Positions 9,471-19,186 of a stretch of 64,000 nucleotides of DNA are shown here, piece by piece. The DNA lies in assembly GCA_964420925.1 (NCBI GenBank), contig CAYQVB010000021.1:1-64000 (forward strand). Reading direction: 5' to 3'. The position numbers were made by a program, and so were the translations under genes. Position 1 is the stretch's first letter, and each line of letters begins with the position of its first letter. Origin of the DNA: JAJEAD01 sp964420925 (GTDB lineage: Bacteria > Pseudomonadota > Gammaproteobacteria > HK1). Under the pieces are notes generated by a model. That model ran no database searches and had not been told where the DNA came from. It was given only the letters and a program-made list of their open reading frames with translations.

Positions 9471-12409
9471 ACCCGGCTCCACGGAATGCCAAGCCGGTCG
9501 AGCTCTCCTTCGCATCCGGCTGCCGCGAGCACCCCCACCCGTCCCCGCTCCGGGTGAAGGTATCGCCGCGCCGTCTCCCGCACCGCTTCCGCGCTGGTGT
9601 CCAGCATCGCGTCGTGCCGACGCCGCACGCCTTCCGGGTCGTGGCCCTGGAGCTCGTCGAGGTAGCGTTCCAATGCCTCGATCTGGAAGACTCGGGGTCG
9701 ATCGAGCTCGCGCACCGCCCGCAGGATGGCCTCTTCCAGGCGCCCGCGGGCGGGTGGACGACGGCGCAGCGACTCGCTCGCGCGATCGAAGTCGTCCAGC
9801 GTCTCCGCCAGTCGCGGATCGCGGTACGAAAACAGGCGAAGCGTCGCGCTCCGCTCACAGTAACGCGCCCCCGCACCGTACGCGCCGCCCTCTTCGCGGA
9901 TCGCGCGCGTCAGCAGGTCGCCGCCGAGCAGGGCAGCGAGCACGCCGAGCGGCGCGGCATCCGGGTGGTCGGCGCCCACCGCGGGGTACACCTTTGCACA
10001 GTAGTTCACCGTTCCCCCCAGGACCCATGCCGCGGAGGGTGGCGCACGGCGCGGGCCGCACTTTCGTCCGGGGGACGCCAGCGACTCGGGAGCGGAGCGC
10101 TCGCGCCATCTCCGGCGCGGGTCGGCGGCGCCGCGTCCGTTCTCGTCGCGCACGATCTGGAGCCGGCACGGCGATGTGGCGAGGGCGCGGTGGACCCGGT
10201 GCAGCCGTTCCCGAAGCGCCTCGCCGTCCGCATCTCCCCGCGAGACGCAGGCGAGAGCTTTCGCCGCGCTCGGGCCCCGCCAGCGTTCCTCGAGCGCGTT
10301 CCAGGGGCCGAGCTGCGCCGCCGCGAGGCGCTCGGCGTGCAGGTGACCAGTACGGGCGAGCGCCGCCGTCGAACGCAGCGCGGCCCTTGCCGCGATGTCC
10401 CGCGTGCCCGAATCGAAACGGACCTCGAGATGGGCGTCCGCGAGCGCATCGATGAGCTCCGCCTCGTCCGCGGCGCGCGCCCGCGCCGACAGCATGAATA
10501 CCGCTCGCGAAGCGGAATCCGGCGCCTCCGGGCATCGGCCATGTCGGGCGAGAAGCACGGGTTCGGCCGAGATGCGATCGCACACTCTAGCCAGGTGGGC
10601 CCGGGTGCGGGCAGCGTCTCGGTCGCCGTGGCCCGACTCCGGCAGAATCTCGGCGATGAGTCCCAAGTCGTCCAGACAACGGGAAGCGATCCCGTTCGCG
10701 TCGACGGCAAGGCGGACGTAGACCAGTCCGCCGGTGGCGCCGCTGCTGATCCATACCCTCGGACTGCCGCGAGAATGGGCGGTGAGAGGAACACGCGGGC
10801 GTGCCGGTCCGATTGCGTCGAGGCCGAGCCTCGGCAGCGAGGATTCACCGGCGCGCGAGCGCTGTCCCGTCCCGGGAGCGGCCTTTCCGGTGACGCCACC
10901 CGGATCGGCACAGCGCGCTGACGGGACGCTGCGTCGGAGCATTGCGCGATCCTCCTCCTCGAGACGGCGCGCCGCAGCAGGGTCGGGAATCGCGGTCACC
11001 GACACCCTCTCGGGATTCTCGACGAGCTCCCGGCGGACGAGCTCCGCGGTGTCCCGGCGCGATTGGAGCCGGTCGCGCAGGTTCGCGAGCGTCGCGGCGG
11101 CGTCGAGCGCGGCGGCAGGCTCTCCGCCGTACAAGGCGGCGGGAAGAAGCCGGACCAGGTGCTTGAGAGGGGAAGGGTAACGCCGGTCGTGCTGCTCGCG
11201 GAGTTCGCGCTCGAGCGCCGCGCTTGCGGCGTCCACATCACCACCCGCAAACCCTTCCCGGGAGGCGTGCTCGAGCGCCGCGAGCACGCGGGCCTCCAGG
11301 TCCTTCGCATCACGCGGGTCGCAACCGATCGCGCCACACTGCAACACGAGCCGACTCCGAGTCTCCTGGACACCGTTGGACGAGAGCGCCACCGCCGGGA
11401 TGCCGGGCGCTTCGAGCGCGACGCGCAACGGGGCCCCTCCCTGTTCCAGGAGCAAACGGGAGAGCAGTCGGGCGCGGGCGAGCGCCTGCGGATCCGCGCT
11501 CTCGCCGAGGCGCCACGCGAGAGCCACCCCGGTTCCGCTTCGAGCGTCCGCACCCGAACCCTGGGGGGGATAACGCACCACGGATCGGGACGGCCGCACG
11601 AGCGGGGAGACCTTGACCGGCGGAGGAGGCGTGAAAGGTACGGGGAAGCGAGCCAGCACATCGTCCTGCAGCCGTTCCTGCAACCAATGCGCTTCGAAAG
11701 GGCCTGCACTCAGGAACACAGCGTTGCCGGGGTGGTAGTGCCGGCGGTGATAGCGCAACAACGCCTCGTACTCGAGAGACGGAATCCGCCAGGGATCCCC
11801 CCCCGCGTTGAAGCGGTATGCGCTCTTCGGGAACAGAGCCCGGTTCAAAGCCTGCTGGAGTTGCGCCTCGGGCTCGCCCATCGCTCCACGCATTTCGCTC
11901 AGCACGACGCCGCGACGCATCGGCACCGGCTCCCCCTCTCCCATCTCCTCGAAATTCACATGGCTGCCCTCGCGGTGAAAGTCTCGCCGGTCGAGACGGG
12001 GAAAGAAGGCGGCGTCCAGATAGACCGAAAGCAGGTTGCCGTAGTCGGCGAGGTTGCGGGTTGCGAAGTGGAAAGCGGTGCAGTCCTCTCGGGTCAACGC
12101 GTTCATCGCGGTTCCGAGGGTGCGGCCCAGCATCGCGAAGAAGGCTCGCCGGCACGGGTAGCGCTCGCTGCCGCACATCACCAGGTGCTCGAGTACGTGG
12201 GTGAGGCCGCTCGAGTCCGGGGCGGGGGTCCGGAAGGCCATGAGGAAGGCGCAGTCCTCGCCGGACGTGGCGAGATGCAGGTGCTGCGCACCGGTGGATC
12301 GATGCACGTGGCACTCGAGGTGGGCGCCCGCGGCACGGATTCGGGTGCGGCTGCCGCACTCGAAGCCCGATCCCGCGGCGCGGTCCATGCCCTCCGGGCG
12401 ATTGATCAT
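9467..12409 (-). CDS. M16-family zinc metallopeptidase (presequence protease-like)
   Basis: A 980-residue peptidase of the insulinase/pitrilysin clan. The inverted zinc motif HxxEH is present as HVLEHLVMCGS near residue 71, about 80 residues downstream of which come the conserved acidic ligand region (FHREGSHVNFEEM). The size and the split of two homologous halves fit the single-chain M16C type that degrades unfolded or signal-derived peptides. I see no clear signal peptide, so location is uncertain. It heads the operon with the two Deg-like genes. Its N-terminal codons face pqqA divergently across a 282-bp gap. Confidence 0.85.
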   Translation of the reverse strand: MINRPEGMDRAAGSGFECGSRTRIRAAGAHLECHVHRSTGAQHLHLATSGEDCAFLMAFRTPAPDSSGLTHVLEHLVMCGSERYPCRRAFFAMLGRTLGTAMNALTREDCTAFHFATRNLADYGNLLSVYLDAAFFPRLDRRDFHREGSHVNFEEMGEGEPVPMRRGVVLSEMRGAMGEPEAQLQQALNRALFPKSAYRFNAGGDPWRIPSLEYEALLRYHRRHYHPGNAVFLSAGPFEAHWLQERLQDDVLARFPVPFTPPPPVKVSPLVRPSRSVVRYPPQGSGADARSGTGVALAWRLGESADPQALARARLLSRLLLEQGGAPLRVALEAPGIPAVALSSNGVQETRSRLVLQCGAIGCDPRDAKDLEARVLAALEHASREGFAGGDVDAASAALERELREQHDRRYPSPLKHLVRLLPAALYGGEPAAALDAAATLANLRDRLQSRRDTAELVRRELVENPERVSVTAIPDPAAARRLEEEDRAMLRRSVPSARCADPGGVTGKAAPGTGQRSRAGESSLPRLGLDAIGPARPRVPLTAHSRGSPRVWISSGATGGLVYVRLAVDANGIASRCLDDLGLIAEILPESGHGDRDAARTRAHLARVCDRISAEPVLLARHGRCPEAPDSASRAVFMLSARARAADEAELIDALADAHLEVRFDSGTRDIAARAALRSTAALARTGHLHAERLAAAQLGPWNALEERWRGPSAAKALACVSRGDADGEALRERLHRVHRALATSPCRLQIVRDENGRGAADPRRRWRERSAPESLASPGRKCGPRRAPPSAAWVLGGTVNYCAKVYPAVGADHPDAAPLGVLAALLGGDLLTRAIREEGGAYGAGARYCERSATLRLFSYRDPRLAETLDDFDRASESLRRRPPARGRLEEAILRAVRELDRPRVFQIEALERYLDELQGHDPEGVRRRHDAMLDTSAEAVRETARRYLHPERGRVGVLAAAGCEGELDRLGIPWSRV

Positions 12410-12691
12410 TCGGGAGCTTCAAGTTCGGACGGGGTTCGCGTCAGTGTAGCGGCGATTCCGCAGGGGGAGCCAGAGCAGGGAAGCGCGGTGGAGAGGGGAT
12501 TGACATGCGCCCGGGGGACGGCCATGGTGCGCAGCGACCGTCGCGGGGCGGGGTCCGGGAGTCGCTCAGGCTCGCGGAGTTCAGGGTGAGGGTGGTACAT
12601 TCCGGACTTCCGGTGTACTCTCTCCCACCCCGAGAGTCACCTGCTCGGCCAGACAGTTCCCGATTCACCTTACAAACCGGAGAGAACAACG

Positions 12692-12763
12692 ATGTGGGTC
12701 AAGCCTGAATTCACCGAGATGCGTTTCGGCTTCGAAATCACGATGTATATCGGCAACCGCTGA
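12692..12763 (+). CDS. pqqA: PQQ precursor peptide PqqA
   Basis: A 23-residue peptide too short for routine ORF calling: it begins MWVKPEFTEMRFGFEITMY and ends IGNR. The glutamate and tyrosine that are cross-linked and become PQQ are the E and Y of EITMY, with the invariant three-residue spacing. The ATG is preceded by GGAGAGAAC. pqqE follows 128 bases downstream on the same strand, whereas pqqB and pqqC are 6-8 kb away on the other strand. The 282-bp space between it and the divergent M16 gene presumably carries its promoter. Confidence 0.95.
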   Translation: MWVKPEFTEMRFGFEITMYIGNR

Positions 12764-12891
12764 TAACACCACGCTGTTCAGGGGCGTCCCCGGGTTCTCC
12801 GGGCGTCCCGGACCGCAGCGGCAGTCACGCCTTGCGGCCCTTCCCCCGGTGCCCGGGCACGGCAGTGCCTTGAGCGCATCGGGGTAGTCTT

Positions 12892-14016
12892 TTGTCCGGC
12901 GTCCGGCCGAGGCCGCTGTGGCTGCTCGCAGAGCTGACCTACGCCTGCCCGCTGCAGTGTCCCTACTGTTCCAATCCCGTTGACTTTGCGCTCACGCGCG
13001 GGGAGCTCCGCACCGCGCAGTGGGTCGACACTTTGCGCGAGGCGCGGGCGCTCGGTGCTGCGCAGCTCGGGTTCTCCGGCGGCGAGCCTCTGGTTCGCCG
13101 CGATCTCGAGGACCTGGTCGCCGAGGCGCGGGCGCTCGGCTACTACACCAATCTCATCACCTCCTCGATCGGCATGGACGCCGGCCGGGTGAGGCGCCTC
13201 AAGGAGGCAGGCCTCGACCACATCCAGGTGAGCTTCCAGGCGAGCGATGCCGTTCTCGGCGACTACCTGGCAGGCACCGACGCCTTCGCGCACAAGGTCG
13301 AGATGGCGCGGGCGGTGAAGGCCGAGGGCTACCCGATGGTTTTGAACGTGGTCATCCATCGGCACAACATCGACCGCACCGACGCAATCCTCGACCTGGC
13401 CCTCGAGCTCGAAGCGGACTACGTGGAGCTCGCCAACACCCAGTACTACGGCTGGGCCTTTCACAACCGGCGTCAATTGCTGCCCACGCGGGAGCAGGTT
13501 CGACGCTCCGAGGCGGTCGCCAGACGCTACCGGGAGGAGCACGGGGACCGCATGAAGATCCTCTACGTCATTCCCGACTACTACGCGGACCGCCCCAAGC
13601 CCTGCATGAACGGCTGGGGACAGGTTTTTCTCAGCGTGGCGCCGGACGGCACCGCGACCCCCTGCCAGGGCGCGCGCATGCTTCCCGGCCTCGAGTTCCC
13701 CAAGGTGACCGAGCATTCGCTCGACTGGATCTGGAACGAGTCACCCGCCTTCAACCGCTATCGCGGCACGGCCTGGATGCAGGAGCCGTGCCGGAGCTGC
13801 CCGGAGCGCGACAAGGACTTCGGCGGCTGCCGTTGCCAGGCCTGGCTCGTCACCGGCGACGCATCGCGAGCGGATCCGGTGTGCGGCCTCTCGCCGGACC
13901 GCAGCGCGATCGACCGCATGGTGGAAGAGGTGAACAGCGCTCCCCCGGCGCAGGACGGCGTGGTCCCGGAGCTCCTGTTCCGCAATCCCCGCAACTCCCG
14001 GGCGCTGCACTCGTAG
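12892..14016 (+). CDS. pqqE: PqqA peptide cyclase PqqE (radical SAM)
   Basis: A 374-residue radical SAM/SPASM enzyme that makes the C-C bond between Glu and Tyr of PqqA. The cluster motif CX3CX2C is Cys19, Cys23, Cys26 (TYACPLQCPYC). The GFSGGEPLVRRDLEDLV motif binds SAM. The C-terminal auxiliary-cluster cysteines are seen in PKPCMNGWG, ATPCQGA, EPCRSCPERDKDFGGCRC and DPVC. The start is a TTG at 12892; no ATG with a ribosome binding site is available, and this start gives the normal N-terminus. The chaperone PqqD that PqqE needs is neither fused nor nearby. Confidence 0.95.
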   Translation: MSGVRPRPLWLLAELTYACPLQCPYCSNPVDFALTRGELRTAQWVDTLREARALGAAQLGFSGGEPLVRRDLEDLVAEARALGYYTNLITSSIGMDAGRVRRLKEAGLDHIQVSFQASDAVLGDYLAGTDAFAHKVEMARAVKAEGYPMVLNVVIHRHNIDRTDAILDLALELEADYVELANTQYYGWAFHNRRQLLPTREQVRRSEAVARRYREEHGDRMKILYVIPDYYADRPKPCMNGWGQVFLSVAPDGTATPCQGARMLPGLEFPKVTEHSLDWIWNESPAFNRYRGTAWMQEPCRSCPERDKDFGGCRCQAWLVTGDASRADPVCGLSPDRSAIDRMVEEVNSAPPAQDGVVPELLFRNPRNSRALHS

Positions 14017-14080
14017 CGTCCGGAAGCGCACACACCGGCGCGCGCGGTCCGGCCGCCCGGCGTCGATCCAACCGGGATGC

Positions 14081-16165
14081 TCACAGCGAGAGCAGCAGAT
14101 TGCCTCTCGGGTCCAGCGTTGCCCGCACCCCCGGTGGCACCAGGCACGTGGAGTCGTACTCCTCGACGATGAGGGGGCCGTCCGCGTCGCGTGCGAGGGC
14201 GGATCGCGCGACCACCGGGGTATCGATCCACCCGAGCGTGCGCCCGTAGTAGGCACGTCGCACGCCGGTCTTCGGGGCGCGTTCGGCAATCTGCAGACTC
14301 CTCGGTACTCGGGGCCGGTCGCTCGAGCCCCGACCGAGAACCTGAGCGGTCACCAGCTCGACCGGTTCCCCGGCGCCGGCCCGGTGCCCGTAGGTCTGCT
14401 CGTGCTCGCGCCCGAACTCTTCTGCGAGCGTTTCCAGGGCGGCCCGGTCGACGGGTCCCGCCCCGACGCGCACCTCCAGCTCGTAGATCTGCCCCCGGTA
14501 GTGGAGCATCGCGGATCGGGCAAAGCGGCGATGGTCGGCGTCGAAGCCGTCCGCTGCGAGCTGGGCATCGGCCTGCGCCTCGAGCTCCCGGTAGACGGCG
14601 CCAATCGCGTCGGCGTTCGAGCCCTGGAGCAGGCGTCGCACGGTGCGCGAGTAGTAGTGCTCGATCTCCGCGTAGAGCAGGCCGAAGGCGGAGAAGAGTC
14701 CCGCCGCTGGGGGCACGATGACCCGTTTCATCCCGAGCTCCGCCGCCATGCCCGCCGCGAAGAGGCCGCCGTTGCCGCCGAATGCGAAGAGTGTGTACTC
14801 GCGCGGGTCCCGACCCCGCTCGGAAGACACGGCGCGGATTGCGCGGATCATGCTCGCGATCGCCACTTGGCGCGCGCCCCAGGACGCATGCTCGACATCG
14901 AGCCGGAGCGGTCCGGCGATGGATTTCTCGATGGCGCGACGGCTCGCGCCGGCGTCGATGGGGAGTTCGCCCCCGCAGAGGTGGGAGGGGTTCAGGTATC
15001 CGAGCACGACGTTGGCGTCGGTCACCGTGGGAGCCTCCCCCCCGAGCCCGTAACACGCAGGCCCCGGACGCGCTCCCGCGCTCTTCGGTCCCGCCTGCAT
15101 CGAGCCTCCGCCGTCGATCCACAAGATGGAGCCTCCGCCCGCGCCGACCTCCGCGAGGTCGACGGCGGGAACGTTCAGGAGATAGCCGCTGCCGGTGAGC
15201 AGGCGCGAGCCGGAGATGATTCCTCCGCCCACCGAGTATTCCCGGGTGCGGGTGTACTCGCCGCCTTCGATGAGCGAGGCCTTGGCGGTGGTCCCTCCCA
15301 TGTCCAGGCTGATGACGTTCTCGATGCCCGACTGCCTGGCGACCGCTCGGGCGCCCACCACCCCCGCCGCCGGCCCCGACTCGACGATGTCGACGGGCCT
15401 CGCCGCGGCCTGTGCCGCCGGGGTAAGCCCTCCGTTCGACTGCATGATGTGCAGGGGAGCGGAGACGCCGCGGGCATCGAGCTTCTCGCGCAAGGTCTCG
15501 AGGTAGCGCTGCACGGTGGGCAGCACATAGGCGTTGACGACGGTGGTCGAGGTGCGTTCGTACTCCTTGATCTCCGGCAGCACGTCGAAACTCGTGCTGC
15601 AAGGGTGATCAGGCGCGAGCTCCGCCGCGACCTCCGCGACCAGGCGTTCATGGCGAGGGTTCGCGTACGAATTGATGAGGCACACCGCGATCGCGTCGAC
15701 GCCTTCGTCGACGAGGCGGCGCAGCGCCCGTCTCGCGTCGTCCCGAGCAAGCGGACGCACCACTTCGCCCGCGGCGTTCACGCGCTCGTCGACCGTCACC
15801 CGCAGGTAACGGTCGACGAGAGGAGGCGGCTTTTCCCAGGTGAGATCGTAGAGGCGCGGCATGCGCAGGTTGCGCAACTCGAGCACGTCGCGGAATCCCC
15901 GACTGGTGACGAGCCCTACCCGCGCTCCGTTGCGTTCGAGAATCGCGTTCGACGCCACCGTGGTGCCGTGCATGATCTCGTCGACCTCGTCCGGCGCCAT
16001 CCCCTGCTCGGCGAACAACGCCTCGAGCCCGTCGACGATCGCGAGCGCGTAGTTCTCGACGCTCGACGAGATCTTCTTCGACACCACCTCTCCACCGCGG
16101 TCGAGCAGCACGATGTCGGTGAACGTACCGCCGATGTCGATCCCGGCGCGGTACTCGCCGCTCAC
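14081..16165 (-). CDS. hyuA: Hydantoinase/oxoprolinase subunit A
   Basis: A 694-residue HyuA-type subunit. The N-terminus has the actin/hexokinase-like phosphate-binding motif GIDIGGTFTDIVLLD, and further matches are HGTTVASNAILERNGARVGLVTSRGF and VISLDMGGTTAKASLIEGG. Enzymes of this family use ATP to hydrolyse five-membered cyclic amides (hydantoins, 5-oxoproline) or to carboxylate ketones. It starts at a GTG (16165). Its partner hyuB lies upstream on the same strand, but a toxin-antitoxin pair sits between them. The substrate is not determinable here. Confidence 0.9.
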   Translation of the reverse strand: MSGEYRAGIDIGGTFTDIVLLDRGGEVVSKKISSSVENYALAIVDGLEALFAEQGMAPDEVDEIMHGTTVASNAILERNGARVGLVTSRGFRDVLELRNLRMPRLYDLTWEKPPPLVDRYLRVTVDERVNAAGEVVRPLARDDARRALRRLVDEGVDAIAVCLINSYANPRHERLVAEVAAELAPDHPCSTSFDVLPEIKEYERTSTTVVNAYVLPTVQRYLETLREKLDARGVSAPLHIMQSNGGLTPAAQAAARPVDIVESGPAAGVVGARAVARQSGIENVISLDMGGTTAKASLIEGGEYTRTREYSVGGGIISGSRLLTGSGYLLNVPAVDLAEVGAGGGSILWIDGGGSMQAGPKSAGARPGPACYGLGGEAPTVTDANVVLGYLNPSHLCGGELPIDAGASRRAIEKSIAGPLRLDVEHASWGARQVAIASMIRAIRAVSSERGRDPREYTLFAFGGNGGLFAAGMAAELGMKRVIVPPAAGLFSAFGLLYAEIEHYYSRTVRRLLQGSNADAIGAVYRELEAQADAQLAADGFDADHRRFARSAMLHYRGQIYELEVRVGAGPVDRAALETLAEEFGREHEQTYGHRAGAGEPVELVTAQVLGRGSSDRPRVPRSLQIAERAPKTGVRRAYYGRTLGWIDTPVVARSALARDADGPLIVEEYDSTCLVPPGVRATLDPRGNLLLSL

Positions 16166-16303
16166 CCCCTACTGTCCCGGGTCACGAAAGGGGGCGCTGA
16201 GCAGTCGTGCCTCATGTTGCGGATGGTAGCTCGCCGCCCACCACTATCCCCTATCGGGCGCAAGCGCTTGGCCAGCGGGCCTCTGTAAAGCGACCACCCC
16301 CGG

Positions 16304-16738
16304 TCACGGCGCCGTCACGACGATGTCCTCGAGCTCGAAGCGCTCAAAGTCCGCTACGTTGTAAGTGAGAATCTGGTCGACGACCGCCTTCTGTGCACAA
16401 CGGGCGTGCAGCGCATCGTAGATCGCTCCGCTTGGCAGTCCGAGATCCGCCACCCGTCGGAGTACATGCAGGTAGTCTTCGGAAGTGAGTGGAACGGTCT
16501 GCAGCCGCTTTCCGATGCTCTCCTCCACCAGGACTCGGGCCTGTTCCGGCAGCACGCGCGATGGCAAAGGCAGGGCCGTCAGGGTCGCGTAGCACTCCGC
16601 CAACGCGTGAGTCGAGCAACATCCCCAGTGCTCTCCGCTGCTGTGCCGTCGCAGTGCACGAAAGGAGGATTGATGATTTGCGAGCTGATCGACCACGGCC
16701 GGCACCAGTACCGACGTATCGAACAGCGTGCGCATCAC
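16304..16738 (-). CDS. vapC: PIN-domain toxin (VapC-like)
   Basis: A protein of up to 144 residues of the PIN ribonuclease fold. The first acidic residue is in the N-terminal LFDTSVLVPAVV, the central glutamate in HALAECYATLTAL, and the late acidic residues in AIYDALHARCAQ and TYNVADFERF, i.e. the four Mg-binding positions of VapC toxins are all represented. The start codon ATG at 16738 overlaps the antitoxin stop (ATGA); a second methionine follows at once. Such toxins cleave tRNA or rRNA. It is inserted between hyuB and hyuA. Confidence 0.87.
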   Translation of the reverse strand: MMRTLFDTSVLVPAVVDQLANHQSSFRALRRHSSGEHWGCCSTHALAECYATLTALPLPSRVLPEQARVLVEESIGKRLQTVPLTSEDYLHVLRRVADLGLPSGAIYDALHARCAQKAVVDQILTYNVADFERFELEDIVVTAP

Positions 16739-17001
16739 TCGGCTTCGTCCGTCACGCGACGTATCCGCGCTTCACGCTCGGCGCGGATGAACTCGCCGAT
16801 GTCGATGGCCGCGCGAGCACTACCATGATGCACGAGAATCCCATGCTTGCGCACCAGAGAAGCCTCGTCACCGATCCTGCGAAGCTTCAGACCGTCTCCG
16901 ACCGCCTTGATCTCCAACTCCGTTCCGGCCCTGAGGTTGAAGCGATCACGGAGCGTCTTCGGCACCACCACTCTTCCCGCCCGATCAATGGTAACAATCA
17001 T
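16735..17001 (-). CDS. vapB: AbrB/SpoVT-type antitoxin (VapB-like)
   Basis: An 88-residue antitoxin with a swapped-hairpin AbrB DNA-binding domain: the opening VTIDRAGRVVVPKTLRDR is the family signature, followed by LRAGTELEIKAV. The C-terminal tail (about residues 50-88) would wrap and neutralise the PIN toxin. The gene order antitoxin-toxin and the four-base ATGA overlap are typical. The pair probably represses its own promoter in the 192-bp gap after hyuB. Confidence 0.87.
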   Translation of the reverse strand: MIVTIDRAGRVVVPKTLRDRFNLRAGTELEIKAVGDGLKLRRIGDEASLVRKHGILVHHGSARAAIDIGEFIRAEREARIRRVTDEAE

Positions 17002-17193
17002 CCCATCATGGTATTTCCCGTGGCATTCAGCGTCAATTTTCGGTGGTGGTCCAGCGTCCTTCGCAAGGCGTCGTTCGAGCGCTTCCTCCGTGGCGGGGCA
17101 CGAGTGCTCTCGTGAAGAGAAGCGCCGGCGCCATGCCGGGAAGACCCGGTACCAGCCACGGCAAGCGCCGAAGACGCGGCATCTGTACCCCGC

Positions 17194-18969
17194 TCACCCC
17201 CCATCATCCCAGGCGACGAAGGGCACGCCGCGGCCGGCGCGCGCCGCCCGGCGCTGCTCGCGGAGGCGGGCGGTGGCCGCTTCGTCGACCTGCCATCCCT
17301 CGGTGTCGATGATCACGCCGTACTCGCGCTCCGCCGCGGCCGGGCTCACGAGCTCGTTGCGAACGTCCTGGAGCACGCGCTGCGGCTCGCGTTCGAGCGG
17401 ATCGCCCCACCCACCGCCGCCCGGCAGCACCCAGCGCACGAGGTCGCCGCGCCGGCAAGTCATGGTGACCTTGGACGGCAGGGTTCTCGCCTCGCCTCCG
17501 GGATTGAGCACGACCTCGCCGGGCGCACCGGGCTTGCCGCCGTAGAGCCCGTAGGGGCGGTGGGTCTGGCGGTCCGAGCGCACCTGGACCACCGCCTCCT
17601 CTTCGCTCATGCGGTAGTCGCGGTAGAAGGGCGCGCCGCCCCGGTAGCGGCCGGCGCCGCAGGCGTCGGTGACGAGCTCGTTGCCGAGGATCTCGACCGG
17701 GTTTTCGAGCTCCGAGACCTCGGCCGACTGCGCGGCCATGTTGGCGAGCAGGTTCGAGTTGCCTTCCAGTCCGTCCGAGAAAGGGCGGCCGCCCCAGGTG
17801 CCGCAAGTGAAGTCGACATAGATGAAGGGACTCCGGTCGGCGCGGTAGCCACCCACCGAGATGCCGACGTTACCGCCGTCGGAGGCCGCGCAGACTTTGT
17901 CCGGCGCCATCTTCGCCAGCGCTCCGAACGCGCAGTCGAGCATGCGGAATCCGGTGAGCCCGCGCGCCGCGCAGGCTCCGGGAAGCTCCATGTTCGCGAT
18001 GGATCCCGGCGGCGCATTCACTTCGACCGCCCGGAAAGTGCCGTCGTTGTTCGGGATGTCAGGAGGAAGGATCGAGCGGATGGCGGTGAAGGAGGTCGCG
18101 CGGGTGACGGAGAGGGTAGCGTTGATCGCGCCCCGGACCTGGAGCGAGCTGCCGCTCCAGTCGAAGGCGATGCGCCCGCCGAGCTTCCGCACGGTGACGA
18201 ATAGCCTAATGGGCTGCCCGAAATCGACGCCATCGTCGTCGATCCAGTCCTCGAAGTCGTACTCACCGTCCGGGAAGGGGCGAAGCGCCGCTCGAGTCAT
18301 GCGCTCGGTGTAGTCGAGCATCTCGCGCATCATCGCCCGCACCGCGTCGAAGCCGTAGCGGGCGACCTGGGCGCGGATCTCCCGCTCGCCGATCTCGCAG
18401 GCCGCAAGCTGCGCGCGCAGATCCCCGAACACCTGTACGGGAACCCGCACGTTGCGCTCGATCATCCGCCACAGGGTATCGTTGGGCACACCGCCGTCCA
18501 CGAGCTTCACGGGCGGGATGCGCAGCCCCTCCTGGTAGATCTCGGTCGAGTCCGCCGCGTTCGAACCGGGCACCCGCCCGCCGATGTCGGTCTGGTGCGC
18601 GGTGCAGCACGCAAAGCCGGCCCGCTCGCCATCCACGAACACCGGCTTGAACATGAAGATGTCCGGCAGGTGCATTCCGCCCTCGAAGGGATCGTTCAGC
18701 ACGTAGACGTCGCCTTCGCGCATGTCCGACCCGTATCGGGAGAGCACCGCGGCGAGCGCGGTGCGCACCGAGCCGAGGTGCATCGGAAGGGTGAGGCCCT
18801 GGGCGACCACCTCGCCGCGTGAATCGGCGATCGAGGTGGAGAAGTCCATGTTGTCGCGCAGCACCCCGGAATAAGTGGTACGGCACACGGTCACCGCCAT
18901 CTCGTCGGCGGCCGCGAAGAGCGCGCTCTTGAACAGCTCGAAGTCGATGCGATCGAAACCGGGGGACAT
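17194..18969 (-). CDS. hyuB: Hydantoinase/oxoprolinase subunit B
   Basis: A 591-residue HyuB-type subunit, partner of HyuA. The ATG at 18969 (MSPGFDRIDFELFKSALF) is chosen because it gives the normal family N-terminus; the frame is open for 45 more codons upstream but those look random. Recognisable motifs are DPFEGGMHLPDIF near residue 100, SDGGNVGISVGGYR and the C-terminal LPGGGGWGDPLERE. It is upstream of hyuA on the same strand with vapBC in between; in most genomes the two subunits are adjacent. Confidence 0.9.
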   Translation of the reverse strand: MSPGFDRIDFELFKSALFAAADEMAVTVCRTTYSGVLRDNMDFSTSIADSRGEVVAQGLTLPMHLGSVRTALAAVLSRYGSDMREGDVYVLNDPFEGGMHLPDIFMFKPVFVDGERAGFACCTAHQTDIGGRVPGSNAADSTEIYQEGLRIPPVKLVDGGVPNDTLWRMIERNVRVPVQVFGDLRAQLAACEIGEREIRAQVARYGFDAVRAMMREMLDYTERMTRAALRPFPDGEYDFEDWIDDDGVDFGQPIRLFVTVRKLGGRIAFDWSGSSLQVRGAINATLSVTRATSFTAIRSILPPDIPNNDGTFRAVEVNAPPGSIANMELPGACAARGLTGFRMLDCAFGALAKMAPDKVCAASDGGNVGISVGGYRADRSPFIYVDFTCGTWGGRPFSDGLEGNSNLLANMAAQSAEVSELENPVEILGNELVTDACGAGRYRGGAPFYRDYRMSEEEAVVQVRSDRQTHRPYGLYGGKPGAPGEVVLNPGGEARTLPSKVTMTCRRGDLVRWVLPGGGGWGDPLEREPQRVLQDVRNELVSPAAAEREYGVIIDTEGWQVDEAATARLREQRRAARAGRGVPFVAWDDGG

Positions 18970-19186
18970 GGAACGGCTCCGGTGCACGGGCGCAGGTTCG
19001 TGCACGATGATACGCTGCCGCCTTCCGAGCGTCGGCGCCTGCTCGCTCGGGCGTCGCTCTTCCTGAGCCCGCCCCCGCAGTGGCAATCCACGCTCACGAA
19101 GCACCGGGGAGCGTGTACCCGCGGCTCATGTCCACAGACTCGGTCGGAAGTGTGCCGTCCGAGCCGCGGCCCGGGAGGAGCGGCGC

